Below, piece after piece: positions 56,538 through 64,000 of a DNA stretch of 64,000 nucleotides. The notes beneath the pieces were generated by a model. It saw only the letters and a list, made by a program, of their open reading frames with translations. It made no database searches and had not been told where the DNA came from. The first letter of the stretch is position 1. Each line of letters opens with the position of its first letter. This DNA is from Arthrobacter echini (GTDB lineage Bacteria > Actinomycetota > Actinomycetes > Actinomycetales > Micrococcaceae). Location of the stretch: positions 124,001 to 188,000 of the forward strand of contig NZ_SSWH01000003.1 of assembly GCF_004803505.1 (NCBI RefSeq), read 5' to 3'. The position numbers and the translations under genes are program-made.

Positions 56538-58549
56538 CAGCGTGTAGCCTCCCTGCTACGGACCGCCTCCACGATCCGGCGGACGGCCTCGTCCACCGGG
56601 ACCTGGTTGTCCTGGCTCCCGTCACGGAATCTGAACGACACCGCGCCCGCCTCCTGGTCCTCGCCCCCTGCAATGAGCACGAAGGGGACCTTCTCCTTGC
56701 TCGCCGTCCTGATCTTCTTCGGGAAGCGATCGGATCCCACGTCGACCTGCGCCCGGACGCCCTCGGCCTTCAGCTTGTCGACGACGTCGTAGAGGTACTC
56801 GTTGAAGGCCTCGGCGACGGGCACCGCGAGCACCTGCACGGGTGCCAGCCATGCCGGGAAGGCTCCGGCGTAGTGCTCGGTGAGGACAGCCATGAATCGT
56901 TCGATCGAGCCGAACAGGGCGCGGTGGATCATGACGGGTCGCTGGCGTGAGCCGTCCGCGGCCTGGTACTCCAGTTCGAAGCGTTCGGGCAGGTTGAAGT
57001 CGAGCTGGATCGTGGACATCTGCCAGGTCCGCCCGATCGCGTCACGCGCCTGCACGGAGATCTTGGGTCCGTAGAACGCGGCTCCCCCGGGATCGGGGAC
57101 GAGCTCGAGACCTGACGCCGCTGCAACCTCGGAGAGCGTGCGCGTGGCCTCGTCCCAGAGCTCCTCCGACCCGACGGACTTCTCCGGGTTGCGCGTGGAC
57201 AGTTCCAGGTAGAAGTCGTCGAGCCCGTAGTCCTTGAGCAGCCCCAGCACGAAGGTGAGGGTGTCGGTGAGCTCGTCCTTCATCTGCTCACGCGTGCAGT
57301 AGATGTGCGCGTCGTCCTGGGTCATGCCGCGCACGCGCGTCAGCCCGTGGATCACGCCGGATTTCTCGTACCGGTATACCGACCCGAACTCGAACAGGCG
57401 CAGGGGCAGCTCGCGGTACGACCGCCCACGGGATCTGAAGACGAGATTGTGCATGGGGCAGTTCATGGGCTTGAGGTAGTAGTCCTGGCCGGGCTTGCGC
57501 ACCGATCCGTCCTCGTTCAGCTCCTCGTCCACATGCATGGGCGGGAACATGCCGTCGCTGTACCAGTCGAGGTGACCGGAGACCTCGTAGAGGTGGGCCT
57601 TGGTGATGTGCGGTGTGTAGACGAATTCGTATCCCGCCTCGGCGTGGCGCTGGCGGGAGTAGTCCTCCATGGCCTTACGGATGATGCCGCCCTTGGGGTG
57701 GAACACCGGCAGCCCCGAACCGAGCTCGTCCGGGAAGGAGAACAGGTCCAGTTCAGTGCCCAGCCGCCGGTGGTCGCGGCGTTCAGCCTCGGCGAGTCGC
57801 TCCTGGTACGCCTTCAGGGCGTCCTTCGTGGGCCAGGCCGTTCCGTAGATGCGCTGCAGCTGCCTGTTCTTCTCGCTGCCGCGCCAGTACGCGGCCGCCG
57901 AGCGGGTCAGTGCGTAGGCGTTGGAGATGAGCTTGGTGTTGGGCAGGTGCGGACCGCGGCACAGATCCTGCCAGACGACGTCGCCGGTCTTCCTGTCCAC
58001 GTTCTCGTACACGGTCAGCTCTCCGGCTCCGACCTCCACGGAAGCGCCGTCCTCGTCGGTGGCAGCTCCCTTGAGACCGATCAGCTCGAGCTTGTACGGC
58101 TCGTCCTGCATCGCCTCGCGGGCCTCGTCCTCGGAGACCACCCGGCGCACGAAGCGCTGGTTGGCGTTGACGATCTTCAGCATCATCTTCTCGAGCTGCC
58201 TGAGCTCATCGGGCGTGAAGGGGTCCTCGACGTCGAAGTCGAAGTAGAAGCCGTCGGTGATGTAGGGGCCGATGCCGAGCTTCGCCTCCGGACGCAACTG
58301 CTGCACGGCCTGCGCCATGACGTGGGCGGTGGAGTGGCGCAGCACCTCGAGACCCGCGGGATCCTCGAGAGTGACCCCCTGGACGGTCGCTCCCTCCGGC
58401 ACTTCCTGGTCGAGGTCCTTCAGCTCGCCGTCCACCCGCATGACGACGACGTCGCGCCGCTCACTGAACAGCTCGGTTCCGGTGGTGCCCGCCGTCGCCT
58501 GCTGCTCCTCGTCGTCGACGATGAGGGTGATGGGCTGCTGCGCTGACAC
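56537..58549 (-). CDS. thrS: threonyl-tRNA synthetase
   Basis: 670 residues from GTG 58549, preceded by GAGGAGA. Domains are TGS ([20 protein letters not shown]), the editing domain ([16 protein letters not shown], and later HxxxH/C ligands including [11 protein letters not shown]), a class II core with zinc Cys in [13 protein letters not shown] and motif 2 [23 protein letters not shown], and the anticodon domain at the end ([12 protein letters not shown]). It charges tRNA-Thr. It is the first gene of the thrS-HIT-PIPS operon. Confidence 0.97.
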   Translation of the reverse strand: MSAQQPITLIVDDEEQQATAGTTGTELFSERRDVVVMRVDGELKDLDQEVPEGATVQGVTLEDPAGLEVLRHSTAHVMAQAVQQLRPEAKLGIGPYITDGFYFDFDVEDPFTPDELRQLEKMMLKIVNANQRFVRRVVSEDEAREAMQDEPYKLELIGLKGAATDEDGASVEVGAGELTVYENVDRKTGDVVWQDLCRGPHLPNTKLISNAYALTRSAAAYWRGSEKNRQLQRIYGTAWPTKDALKAYQERLAEAERRDHRRLGTELDLFSFPDELGSGLPVFHPKGGIIRKAMEDYSRQRHAEAGYEFVYTPHITKAHLYEVSGHLDWYSDGMFPPMHVDEELNEDGSVRKPGQDYYLKPMNCPMHNLVFRSRGRSYRELPLRLFEFGSVYRYEKSGVIHGLTRVRGMTQDDAHIYCTREQMKDELTDTLTFVLGLLKDYGLDDFYLELSTRNPEKSVGSEELWDEATRTLSEVAAASGLELVPDPGGAAFYGPKISVQARDAIGRTWQMSTIQLDFNLPERFELEYQAADGSRQRPVMIHRALFGSIERFMAVLTEHYAGAFPAWLAPVQVLAVPVAEAFNEYLYDVVDKLKAEGVRAQVDVGSDRFPKKIRTASKEKVPFVLIAGGEDQEAGAVSFRFRDGSQDNQVPVDEAVRRIVEAVRSREATR

Positions 58550-58672
58550 GGATGGTCTCCTCGAGGCTGGAACAGGTGAGTGTTCGGCGGGACCAGCCGG
58601 GAAGCCGGGCCGCCGTCCTGATCGTATCGGGTGCATCAGAAGGCACCCAACAAGCTCGCCGGAAACAGGTCA

Positions 58673-58698
58673 GGAATGGCTCTGCGCCGTCCGGTGTT
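58673..58698 (+). promoter_or_regulatory. sigmaR/SigH-type promoter of the mycoredoxin gene
   Basis: GGAAT (58673-58677), 18 nt, then GTT (58696-58698): an exact match to the thiol-stress sigma factor consensus GGAAT-N18-GTT. It lies 50 nt before the mycoredoxin start. Mycoredoxin genes belong to this regulon in Streptomyces and Mycobacterium. Confidence 0.75.
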
Positions 58699-58748
58699 GA
58701 GCACCATACGACGTGCGGACCCCACCGCACACAGACCAGAGGAGCCCC

Positions 58749-59006
58749 GTGGACTACACGCCAGAAGCCGGATCGATCACGATGTTCTCCACCACCTGGT
58801 GCGGGTACTGCCGACGCCTGAAGTCCCAGCTCGACGCCGCGGGTATCGGGTACACCGAGGTCAACATCGAGGAGGTCGAGGGAACGGCCGAGCTCGTGGC
58901 CTCGCTCAACGGCGGGAACCAGACCGTGCCCACCGTGATCTTCCCGGACGGCAGCACCGCCACGAATCCCTCCGCGGCAGAGGTCAGGAGCCGGGTCTCT
59001 GCCTGA
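58749..59006 (+). CDS. mrx1: mycoredoxin (glutaredoxin-like)
   Basis: 85 residues from GTG 58749 with AGGAG 5 nt upstream. The active site is WCGYC (Cys 18 and Cys 21), followed by the glutaredoxin fold blocks [10 protein letters not shown] and NQTVPTVIF (cis-Pro) and the C-terminal DGSTATNPS. The WCGYC form is that of mycoredoxin-1, which reduces mycothiol-mixed disulfides on proteins. It stands directly before mycothiol-dependent formaldehyde dehydrogenase and is driven by a sigmaR-type promoter. Confidence 0.93.
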   Translation: MDYTPEAGSITMFSTTWCGYCRRLKSQLDAAGIGYTEVNIEEVEGTAELVASLNGGNQTVPTVIFPDGSTATNPSAAEVRSRVSA

Positions 59007-59112
59007 TCCACCCGCTCACCCGTGCGGTGACCCGGGCGGCCCTGCCCCATATGCTGGCAGAGATGGGCCGATGGATCGGCCCGCTACCACCCAGCGGAAG
59101 GACCAACGAGAC

Positions 59113-60198
59113 ATGGTGCACAAAGTACAGGGCGTCGTCGTGCGGGCCAAGGACGCGCCGGCGGCCATCGAGACCATCCTGGTACCGGATCCCGGCCCGG
59201 GCGAAGCTCTCGTCGACATCCTCACGTGCGGCGTCTGCCACACTGACCTGCACTACAAGCAGGGCGCGATCAACGACGACTTCCCGTTCCTGCTCGGCCA
59301 TGAGGCCACCGGCGTCGTGAGCGCCGTGGGCGACGACGTGACCACGGTCGCCCCCGGCGATCGGGTGATCCTCAACTGGCGGGCCGTGTGCGGACAGTGC
59401 CGGGCGTGTCGTCGAGGCGAACCCCAGTACTGCTTCGACACGCGCAATGCGACGCAGAGGATGACGCTCGAGGACGGGACGGAACTCACCCCGGCACTCG
59501 GGATCGGTGCCTTCGCGGAGAAGACCCTCGTGGCCGCGGGCCAGTGCACTAAGGTCGACCCCGCCGCGGACGCCGCGGCTGTCGGTCTGCTCGGCTGCGG
59601 GATCATGGCCGGCATCGGGGCGTCCATCAACACGGGCAACGTCTCGCTCGGGGACTCAGTGGCCGTGATCGGGTGCGGCGGAGTGGGCATCGCTGCCATT
59701 GCCGGTGCGAAGCTCGCGGGAGCCACCACCATCATCGCCGTGGACATCGACGACCGGAAGCTCGAGCTCGCCAGGGGCCTCGGCGCCACGCACGTCGTCA
59801 ACTCGAAGGAGACGGATCCCGTCGAGGCGATACGTGCGCTGACCCACACCTTCGGCGCGGACGTCGTCATCGACGCCGTCGGCCGCCCCGAGACCTACAA
59901 ACAGGCGTTCTACGCCCGTGATCTCGCAGGAACCGTCGTACTCGTCGGTGTCCCGAATCCGGAGATGACCCTGGAGCTCCCCCTGCTCGATGTCTTCGGT
60001 CGCGGCGGATCGCTGAAGTCCTCGTGGTACGGGGACTGCCTGCCCAGCCGTGACTTCCCGATGCTCGTGGACCACTATCTGCAGGGCACTCTCGATCTGG
60101 AGGCCTTCGTCACCGAGCGCATCCGGTTGGATCAGGTCGAGGAGGCCTTCGACAAGATGCACGAGGGCACGGTGCTGCGCTCGGTGGTGGAACTCTGA
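59113..60198 (+). CDS. mscR: S-(hydroxymethyl)mycothiol dehydrogenase (MscR)
   Basis: 361 residues from ATG 59113. It is a zinc alcohol dehydrogenase: catalytic zinc ligands in [12 protein letters not shown] (Cys about 42) and GHEATG, structural zinc cysteines in [15 protein letters not shown] (about 93-107), and an NAD-binding loop [15 protein letters not shown] with an acidic residue at the end of beta-2 ([11 protein letters not shown]). It oxidises S-hydroxymethylmycothiol formed from formaldehyde, and in some species also reduces S-nitrosomycothiol. The stop overlaps the next gene by 1 bp (TGATG). Confidence 0.92.
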   Translation: MVHKVQGVVVRAKDAPAAIETILVPDPGPGEALVDILTCGVCHTDLHYKQGAINDDFPFLLGHEATGVVSAVGDDVTTVAPGDRVILNWRAVCGQCRACRRGEPQYCFDTRNATQRMTLEDGTELTPALGIGAFAEKTLVAAGQCTKVDPAADAAAVGLLGCGIMAGIGASINTGNVSLGDSVAVIGCGGVGIAAIAGAKLAGATTIIAVDIDDRKLELARGLGATHVVNSKETDPVEAIRALTHTFGADVVIDAVGRPETYKQAFYARDLAGTVVLVGVPNPEMTLELPLLDVFGRGGSLKSSWYGDCLPSRDFPMLVDHYLQGTLDLEAFVTERIRLDQVEEAFDKMHEGTVLRSVVEL

Positions 60199-60827
60199 TG
60201 GCGGTACGTATCGAACATCTCGTCACGTCCGGCACGTTCTCCCTCGACGGCGGCACCTGGGACGTCGACAACAACGTGTGGCTCGTGGGCGACGACGACG
60301 AGTGCGTGATCATCGACGCCCCCCACGATGCCGATGCAATCGTGGCGCAGGTCGCCGGGCGCAGGGTCAGGGCGATCCTGCTCACGCATGCCCATGACGA
60401 CCACATCCGGGTGGTGCGTATACTCGCCGATGCCGTGAGCGCCCCGATCCATCTGCACGAGGACGATCGCGTGCTGTGGGACATGGTCTTCCCCGACCGG
60501 GGCCCGGATCACTGGATCACCGACGGCGACGCGTTCGCCGTCGCGGGTGCTTCCCTCACGGCGCTGCACACCCCCGGTCACTCGCCCGGGTCGGTCTGCT
60601 TCCTCCTCGAGGAGGCCGGGACGGTCTTCACCGGTGACACGCTCTTCCAGGGCGGGCCAGGGGCAACCGGCCGCTCGTACAGCGACTTCCCCACCATCAT
60701 CGACTCCATCCGCTCGAAGCTGCTCACCCTGCCGCCGGAGACCGTCGCCAGACCCGGCCACGGGGACAGTACGAGCATCGGCGAGGAGGCTCCTCACCTC
60801 GAGGAGTGGATCCAGCGAGGACACTGA
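60198..60827 (+). CDS. MBL-fold hydrolase linked to MscR (glyoxalase II-like)
   Basis: 209 residues. The metal motif HAHDDH is at about 64-69 (LLTHAHDDHIRVV), the third His is in LHTPGHSPGSVCF, the bridging Asp in VFTGDTLFQGG, and the last His in RPGHGDST. It resembles hydroxyacylglutathione hydrolases. Tight coupling with mscR, as in Mycobacterium tuberculosis Rv2259-Rv2260, suggests hydrolysis of S-formylmycothiol or a related mycothiol thioester (inference from context). Confidence 0.9.
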   Translation: MAVRIEHLVTSGTFSLDGGTWDVDNNVWLVGDDDECVIIDAPHDADAIVAQVAGRRVRAILLTHAHDDHIRVVRILADAVSAPIHLHEDDRVLWDMVFPDRGPDHWITDGDAFAVAGASLTALHTPGHSPGSVCFLLEEAGTVFTGDTLFQGGPGATGRSYSDFPTIIDSIRSKLLTLPPETVARPGHGDSTSIGEEAPHLEEWIQRGH

Positions 60828-60854
60828 TCGCCGTTCGGTCCGGCGTCCCGTTTC

Positions 60855-61595
60855 TCAGGGGACGCCGGACGACTCGCTGGTACGGAGCTGGACGGCCGTG
60901 CGGTATGCCGCGAGGAGCGCAGCCTCGACGTCGTCGACGCCCACTCCCGGTACGAGATCCTCCACAGCTCCTGCAGTAGCGGGTCGCCAGGGGATATCGA
61001 GCGCCGCGTACACCTCGGTGAGCACGGAGCGCAAGGAAGCCGAACGCTCCACGACCAGCACGGACGAGAACAGCCACGCTCCCGCAACCACGCGCTGCGC
61101 CGTGCCCACGAGCTTCAGCGTGGGGACACGGTCCCTTCTTCCGTGGACACTGAACTCGCCCGCACAGTACTCCCCGGGGACCTCCCCGACCCCGGCATCC
61201 GCACCGATCCCGGTGAGCACACCGGCGAAGAAGTCGCCGAACGCCGCGAACCGGCGACGCGTGCCGGCAACGCCGTCGCGAGCCGGTTCGACGTGGTCCA
61301 CCACGATGCACCCGGAGTGGTACGCGGCCGCGCGGCCACCGGCACGCCGGATCAGCGGTTGGAACCCGTGGGCCAGGGAGGCCTCCCTGGCCCTGTCGTA
61401 CCCCGGCAGCCGTGCGTCACGCTGCCCGAAGGCGACCGTGGAACTCGGCCGGTAGAGGCGCAGGGTCGCAGGGCGAGTGCCCTGCGCAACCTCACGCAGG
61501 AGGGTCAGACCCCGGTCGAGCTCGGCTGCCGCGTCATGCGCGGGCAGGTCGACGACAAGCTCCAGTTCATCCGACCCGTGCCACGGAGTACTCAT
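60855..61595 (-). CDS. lipoate-protein ligase/octanoyltransferase family protein
   Basis: 246 residues from ATG 61595; upstream codons in frame are not family-like. The BPL/LplA/LipB fold is marked by RRAGGRAAAYH (about 83-93), PGEYCAGEFSVHG (about 140-152) with a Cys, and the catalytic Lys about 161 in LKLVGTAQRVV. It would attach or transfer lipoyl or octanoyl groups on lipoate-dependent enzymes; whether it acts as ligase or amidotransferase cannot be told. No lipA/lipB lies in the window. It is convergent with the MBL hydrolase (27-bp gap). Confidence 0.8.
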   Translation of the reverse strand: MSTPWHGSDELELVVDLPAHDAAAELDRGLTLLREVAQGTRPATLRLYRPSSTVAFGQRDARLPGYDRAREASLAHGFQPLIRRAGGRAAAYHSGCIVVDHVEPARDGVAGTRRRFAAFGDFFAGVLTGIGADAGVGEVPGEYCAGEFSVHGRRDRVPTLKLVGTAQRVVAGAWLFSSVLVVERSASLRSVLTEVYAALDIPWRPATAGAVEDLVPGVGVDDVEAALLAAYRTAVQLRTSESSGVP

Positions 61596-61632
61596 CCGTT
61601 CACGGTACACAGCGACAGGGCACTGGAAGTCC

Positions 61633-62271
61633 TCAAGGGGCCACCTGCTCGGCCGCCGGCTCCCCGCTCGGCCCATGACCGGCCGTCTCCCCCGCGGCGC
61701 CGCCCCGATAGGCGAGGACGAAGCCGGCCAGCGCTGCACCCACGCCACCGACCGCCATATCACCCATCGAGTCGTCGTAGCCCACGATGATCACATCCGT
61801 GAAGTAGCGGTGCGCAATCCACTCCCCGAACTCCCAGAGCACCGCAACGGTCATGCCGAGGGAGAAGGTCAGAATGACGACGGCGCGGGCCGGGGTTCCA
61901 GATCCGGGCTCCCGGGTGACGTTCCACCCGGCGACGACGAGATAGAGGGCGGCGGATACCGCACCGATCGTCGCGAAGTGGACCACGAGGTCCCACGACG
62001 GGACGGTCCGGTAGAGCCCGAGCATGCCGCTCCACGTCGCTACGAAGATCGTGGTACAGAAGACCGCGTCGACCGGAGCAGGCAGCCGAAACATCCTGGA
62101 GAACAGCAGGCCGAGGGCCATGATCGCCAGCCCGAATGTCTGCGGGAAACCGAGTGAAAAGGCGCCCACGACAGCGCTCAGCAGTGCCAGGAGCCGCACG
62201 GCGTCCGCGATCCATCGGCTGGTCCCGCGACTGTTCCCACGGCGGGAGGACACTTCTGGCAGGGACCGCAT
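61633..62271 (-). CDS. multi-pass membrane protein (YjdF/DUF2238-like), unknown function
   Basis: 212 residues from ATG 62271; an ATG at 62418 is also in frame but adds non-conserved sequence. About six hydrophobic helices are visible. WDLVVHFATIGAVSAALYLVVAG, WEFGEWIAHRYF and YDDSMGDMAVGGVGAALAGFVLAYRGG carry the charged intramembrane residues (His, Glu, Asp) seen in YjdF-like inner-membrane proteins (DUF2238). It has a short polar tail. No function is known. The start choice is uncertain. Confidence 0.65.
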   Translation of the reverse strand: MRSLPEVSSRRGNSRGTSRWIADAVRLLALLSAVVGAFSLGFPQTFGLAIMALGLLFSRMFRLPAPVDAVFCTTIFVATWSGMLGLYRTVPSWDLVVHFATIGAVSAALYLVVAGWNVTREPGSGTPARAVVILTFSLGMTVAVLWEFGEWIAHRYFTDVIIVGYDDSMGDMAVGGVGAALAGFVLAYRGGAAGETAGHGPSGEPAAEQVAP

Positions 62272-62660
62272 GGTGGGCAGCTCTCGATAGTGACGGATGG
62301 ATGACTCGGGTACATTCTGCCAACCGGAAGCGCTGCCGATGAACCATGGTGCCGCGCGCCCACATCGGCGCGGTTGTGCTGACCCACACACGCGGGGAGC
62401 TCCTGGAGTATCTGTCATAACGGGCCGATCCGCTGTGGTCAAGGTCGACGGACCAAGTTTTCTGGTCCACGGCGCGCCCCTTGCACATCGAACTTTCTCC
62501 CGCCATGCTGGGAGCCGGGAACAACCAGCCCGGCCGCCGGCCTCACAGTGCCACACGAGAAAACCGGCAGCAGGCAAGAACCAGAAGGACCGCGAGAACC
62601 CCCTTCGCGGTATCGCCACGGCAGCCACTGAACAGTGGTTACCAGACGAAAGGTATTTCT
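62272..62660. other. 389-bp divergent intergenic region upstream of the Asp-rich protein
   Basis: No gene is supported. The segment holds the control regions of two divergent genes. A perfect 7-bp stem ACCGCGA/TCGCGGT (62589-62595 with 62605-62611) lies 50 bp before the start at 62661 and may be a leader hairpin. Confidence 0.4.
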
Positions 62661-63302
62661 ATGAACAAGAACATTGCTCCGCGCGTCAGCGTTGCTGTAG
62701 CAGTTGCCGGCCTGATGGCCCTGGGTTCGGCGACTCCGAGCTTCGCCGACGAAGCGGTCTCGGTCGCTACGGACCGTCAGGGCAACCTGATCATCGCCGC
62801 CATGAACAACGACAGCGACAATGATGACAACGACAGCGACGACGACGACAGCGATCACGACGATCAGGTAGCTACCACGCCTGAGGGTGGCGCCGACACC
62901 GGAGTCCCTGCCGCCAACAACACCGACACCGACAATGACGGCGACGATGACGACAGCGACGATGATGACAACGACAGCGACGACGACGACAGCGACGACG
63001 ATCAGGTAGCTACCACGCCTGAGGGTGGCGCCGACACCGGAGTCCCTGCCGCCAACAACACCGACACCGACAATGACGGCGACGATGACGACAGCGACGA
63101 TGATGACAACGACAGCGACGACGACGATCAGGTAGCAGCCGTGCCCAACGGCGGCGCTGACACCGGTATCGGCGGCACGCCCGTCGAGGTCAGCTACGTC
63201 AGCGATGGCACTGCTCTGGCTCTGGCCGGTGGCACCGCCCTCGCCCTCGCCGGTGGCGGAATGGTCTGGCTGCGCAGCCGCCGCGTCGGCCAGGCTGACT
63301 GA
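62661..63302 (+). CDS. secreted Asp-rich repeat protein with C-terminal membrane helix
   Basis: 213 residues from ATG 62661, preceded by GAAAGG. There is a signal peptide (basic start, hydrophobic core, likely cut after PSFA, about residue 29). The mature part consists of blocks of DDDS/DDND repeats alternating with a TTPEGGADTGVPAANNTDTD spacer. The C-terminal part has PNGGADTG, then a Gly/Ala/Leu helix (LALAGGTALALAGGGMVWL) and RSRR, like a cell-wall or membrane anchoring tail; PxGGADTG is only a loose match to sortase signals. No enzymatic domain is seen. The acidic runs could bind calcium or other cations (inference). No relative is recognised. Confidence 0.75.
   Translation: MNKNIAPRVSVAVAVAGLMALGSATPSFADEAVSVATDRQGNLIIAAMNNDSDNDDNDSDDDDSDHDDQVATTPEGGADTGVPAANNTDTDNDGDDDDSDDDDNDSDDDDSDDDQVATTPEGGADTGVPAANNTDTDNDGDDDDSDDDDNDSDDDDQVAAVPNGGADTGIGGTPVEVSYVSDGTALALAGGTALALAGGGMVWLRSRRVGQAD
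62862..63137 (+). repeat. 138-bp tandem repeat in the Asp-rich gene
   Basis: The unit starting at 62862 (gatcaggtagctaccacgcc) recurs at 63000, exactly 138 bp later (46 codons), with apparently identical sequence. A third, diverged copy begins at 63126 (126 bp later, missing four codons of the acidic run). Exact identity at DNA level points to recent duplication or gene conversion. Confidence 0.88.
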
Positions 63303-63342
63303 CCCACTCGGCCGCAGAACTATCCTGTTCTGCTGACGGATG

Positions 63343-63394
63343 ACAGCGAAGGGTGCCGTTCGACACGAAAGTGTCGGGCGGCACCCTTCGCTGT
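63343..63394 (+). terminator. terminator after the Asp-rich protein gene
   Basis: A long stem: ACAGCGAAGGGTGCC (63343-63357) pairs with 63380-63394, and an inner CGACAC/GTGTCG stem caps it with a GAAA tetraloop (63367-63370). It lies 40 bp after the stop. TTCTCCC follows. Confidence 0.82.
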
Positions 63395-63452
63395 TCTCCC
63401 TCGTCCTGTTTCCGCTGCCTGTCAGGTGATCACTGTCTGGCATGATCGAGGC

Positions 63453-63617
63453 ATGACCGAAACGGGCTCCTCCATGACACTCACCCAGCTGAGAGCACGA
63501 CAGGACGACATCGTTCTGGCCCTGACCACCGAATCCCGCACAGCACGGCTGGAGGAACTCAGCCACGAACTCGAGGACGTACTCGCCCGGATCCAGGGGA
63601 TGAGCGGGTCGAACTGA
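63453..63617 (+). CDS. small helical protein, unknown
   Basis: 54 residues from ATG 63453. The sequence (LTQLRARQDDIVLALTTESR, LEELSHELEDVLARIQGM) is amphipathic and predicted to form two helices, possibly a coiled coil. No family is recognised. It lies between the terminator 63343-63394 and the convergent partial gene. The reading frame is short, so it could be spurious, but codon use (G/C at third positions) fits a real gene. Confidence 0.5.
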   Translation: MTETGSSMTLTQLRARQDDIVLALTTESRTARLEELSHELEDVLARIQGMSGSN

Positions 63618-63674
63618 CGCGTCGGGCGGGGGGTCATCAGACCCCCCGCCCGAGTGATCACTTCCTGCGCAGGA

Positions 63675-64000
63675 TCACTCCCTGTGCAGTTTGTCCTGGA
63701 CCGCGCCGGCTATCTTCTCGACCCGGTTCGGGACGGGCGTCGTGCCGTAGTACCGCGCGTCGGGCTGCGTCGCCGGCGGCATGGGAGCCGAGGTCGTCGG
63801 TCCGTCGTGGTAGGTGAACTCGCCCAGCCCGTCCGGCGCAGGACCGCTCGCCCATGAACCTTCTGCTGCCGCAGCACCGTCGGAGAAGTTCTGGTACTGG
63901 TAGGACACCGGCCGCTCCTCCTTCTTGATCGGGAAGTTGCTCGGGACCGGGAGAGATTCCAGACCCTCCTCCTGAAGTTCGCGCGCTGCCGCGATCCACT
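63675..64000 (-). CDS. C-terminal end of an unknown protein (partial)
   Basis: The frame runs from the window edge to the stop at 63675-63677, giving 108 residues beginning WIAARELQEEGLESLPVPSNF. It continues through EERPVSYQYQNFSDGAAAAEG to VEKIAGAVQDKLHRE. A GTG at 63908 is inside this frame and is not a likely start because coding-like sequence continues upstream. There are no membrane helices and no motif I recognise. The protein's main part lies beyond the window. Confidence 0.6.
   Translation of the reverse strand, partial: WIAAARELQEEGLESLPVPSNFPIKKEERPVSYQYQNFSDGAAAAEGSWASGPAPDGLGEFTYHDGPTTSAPMPPATQPDARYYGTTPVPNRVEKIAGAVQDKLHRE

Noticed and set aside
62862-63137. CRISPR array or non-coding satellite
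   Set aside because: The repeats have a period of 138 bp (then 126 bp), are multiples of three, lie inside an open frame with a signal peptide and have no unique spacers.
63675-63908. separate 77-residue protein starting at GTG 63908
   Set aside because: The same frame stays open with coding-like sequence to the window edge, so this is the end of a larger gene.

Overview
The window is a stretch of chromosomal core genome from a high-GC actinobacterium, most likely Micrococcaceae (Arthrobacter-like). The evidence is the gene content and order: a mycoredoxin and a mycothiol-dependent formaldehyde dehydrogenase (mycothiol as the low-molecular-weight thiol), phosphatidylinositol-phosphate synthase, the MurT/GatD lipid II amidotransferase, a PdtaR-type ANTAR regulator, the his-trp-lgt-pyk gene string, a mycobacterial-type SOS box and a sigmaR/SigH-type promoter. 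Base composition looks even throughout. I see no insertion sequence, prophage, CRISPR array or integration scar.

Layout. 1-3.1 kb: the end of a RecQ-like helicase, an RsmC/RlmG-type methyltransferase, and rpsA with a clear promoter. 3.4-9.9 kb: an Eis-type acetyltransferase, polA, a thioesterase, a single-domain response regulator, a stand-alone LigD polymerase domain and a small membrane protein. 9.9-16.2 kb: the most interesting block, a pxpA / fused pxpBC / biotin carboxylase-BCCP / GntR operon facing a divergent NRAMP-fold transporter that has lost the metal-binding motifs. Three near-identical TTGTT-n-AACAA palindromes lie only at its two control regions. 16.3-30 kb: tRNA-Leu(CAA), pdtaR, and then a long leftward series: hisE-hisG-hisF, hisI-trpE-(membrane protein)-(HGxxPAAW protein)-trpC-trpB-trpA-lgt, and pyk. 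An FMN riboswitch precedes a PnuC-like transporter that is probably RibM. 30-46 kb: aspS, a permease, hisS, a DUF349 protein, an AbiEi-like protein, relA, yajC-secD-secF and ruvC-ruvA-ruvB with an SOS box. 46-55 kb: yebC, pdxT, murT-gatD, an M3 peptidase, pdxS, an ASCH-methyltransferase fusion and an orphan sigma factor with a structured leader. 55-64 kb: thrS-HIT-PI-phosphate synthase, mycoredoxin, mycothiol-dependent formaldehyde detoxification, a lipoate ligase relative, a membrane protein, an Asp-rich secreted repeat protein and a gene cut by the window edge.

Best candidate for an under-described system: 10.0-16.2 kb. PxpB/PxpC are homologues of the carboxyltransferase part of urea carboxylase, and here they sit with a biotin carboxylase-BCCP protein. 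This suggests a biotin-dependent, carboxylation-driven lactamase (5-oxoproline or a similar lactam) with its own non-metal NRAMP-fold importer and a GntR repressor whose operators can be read directly from the sequence.
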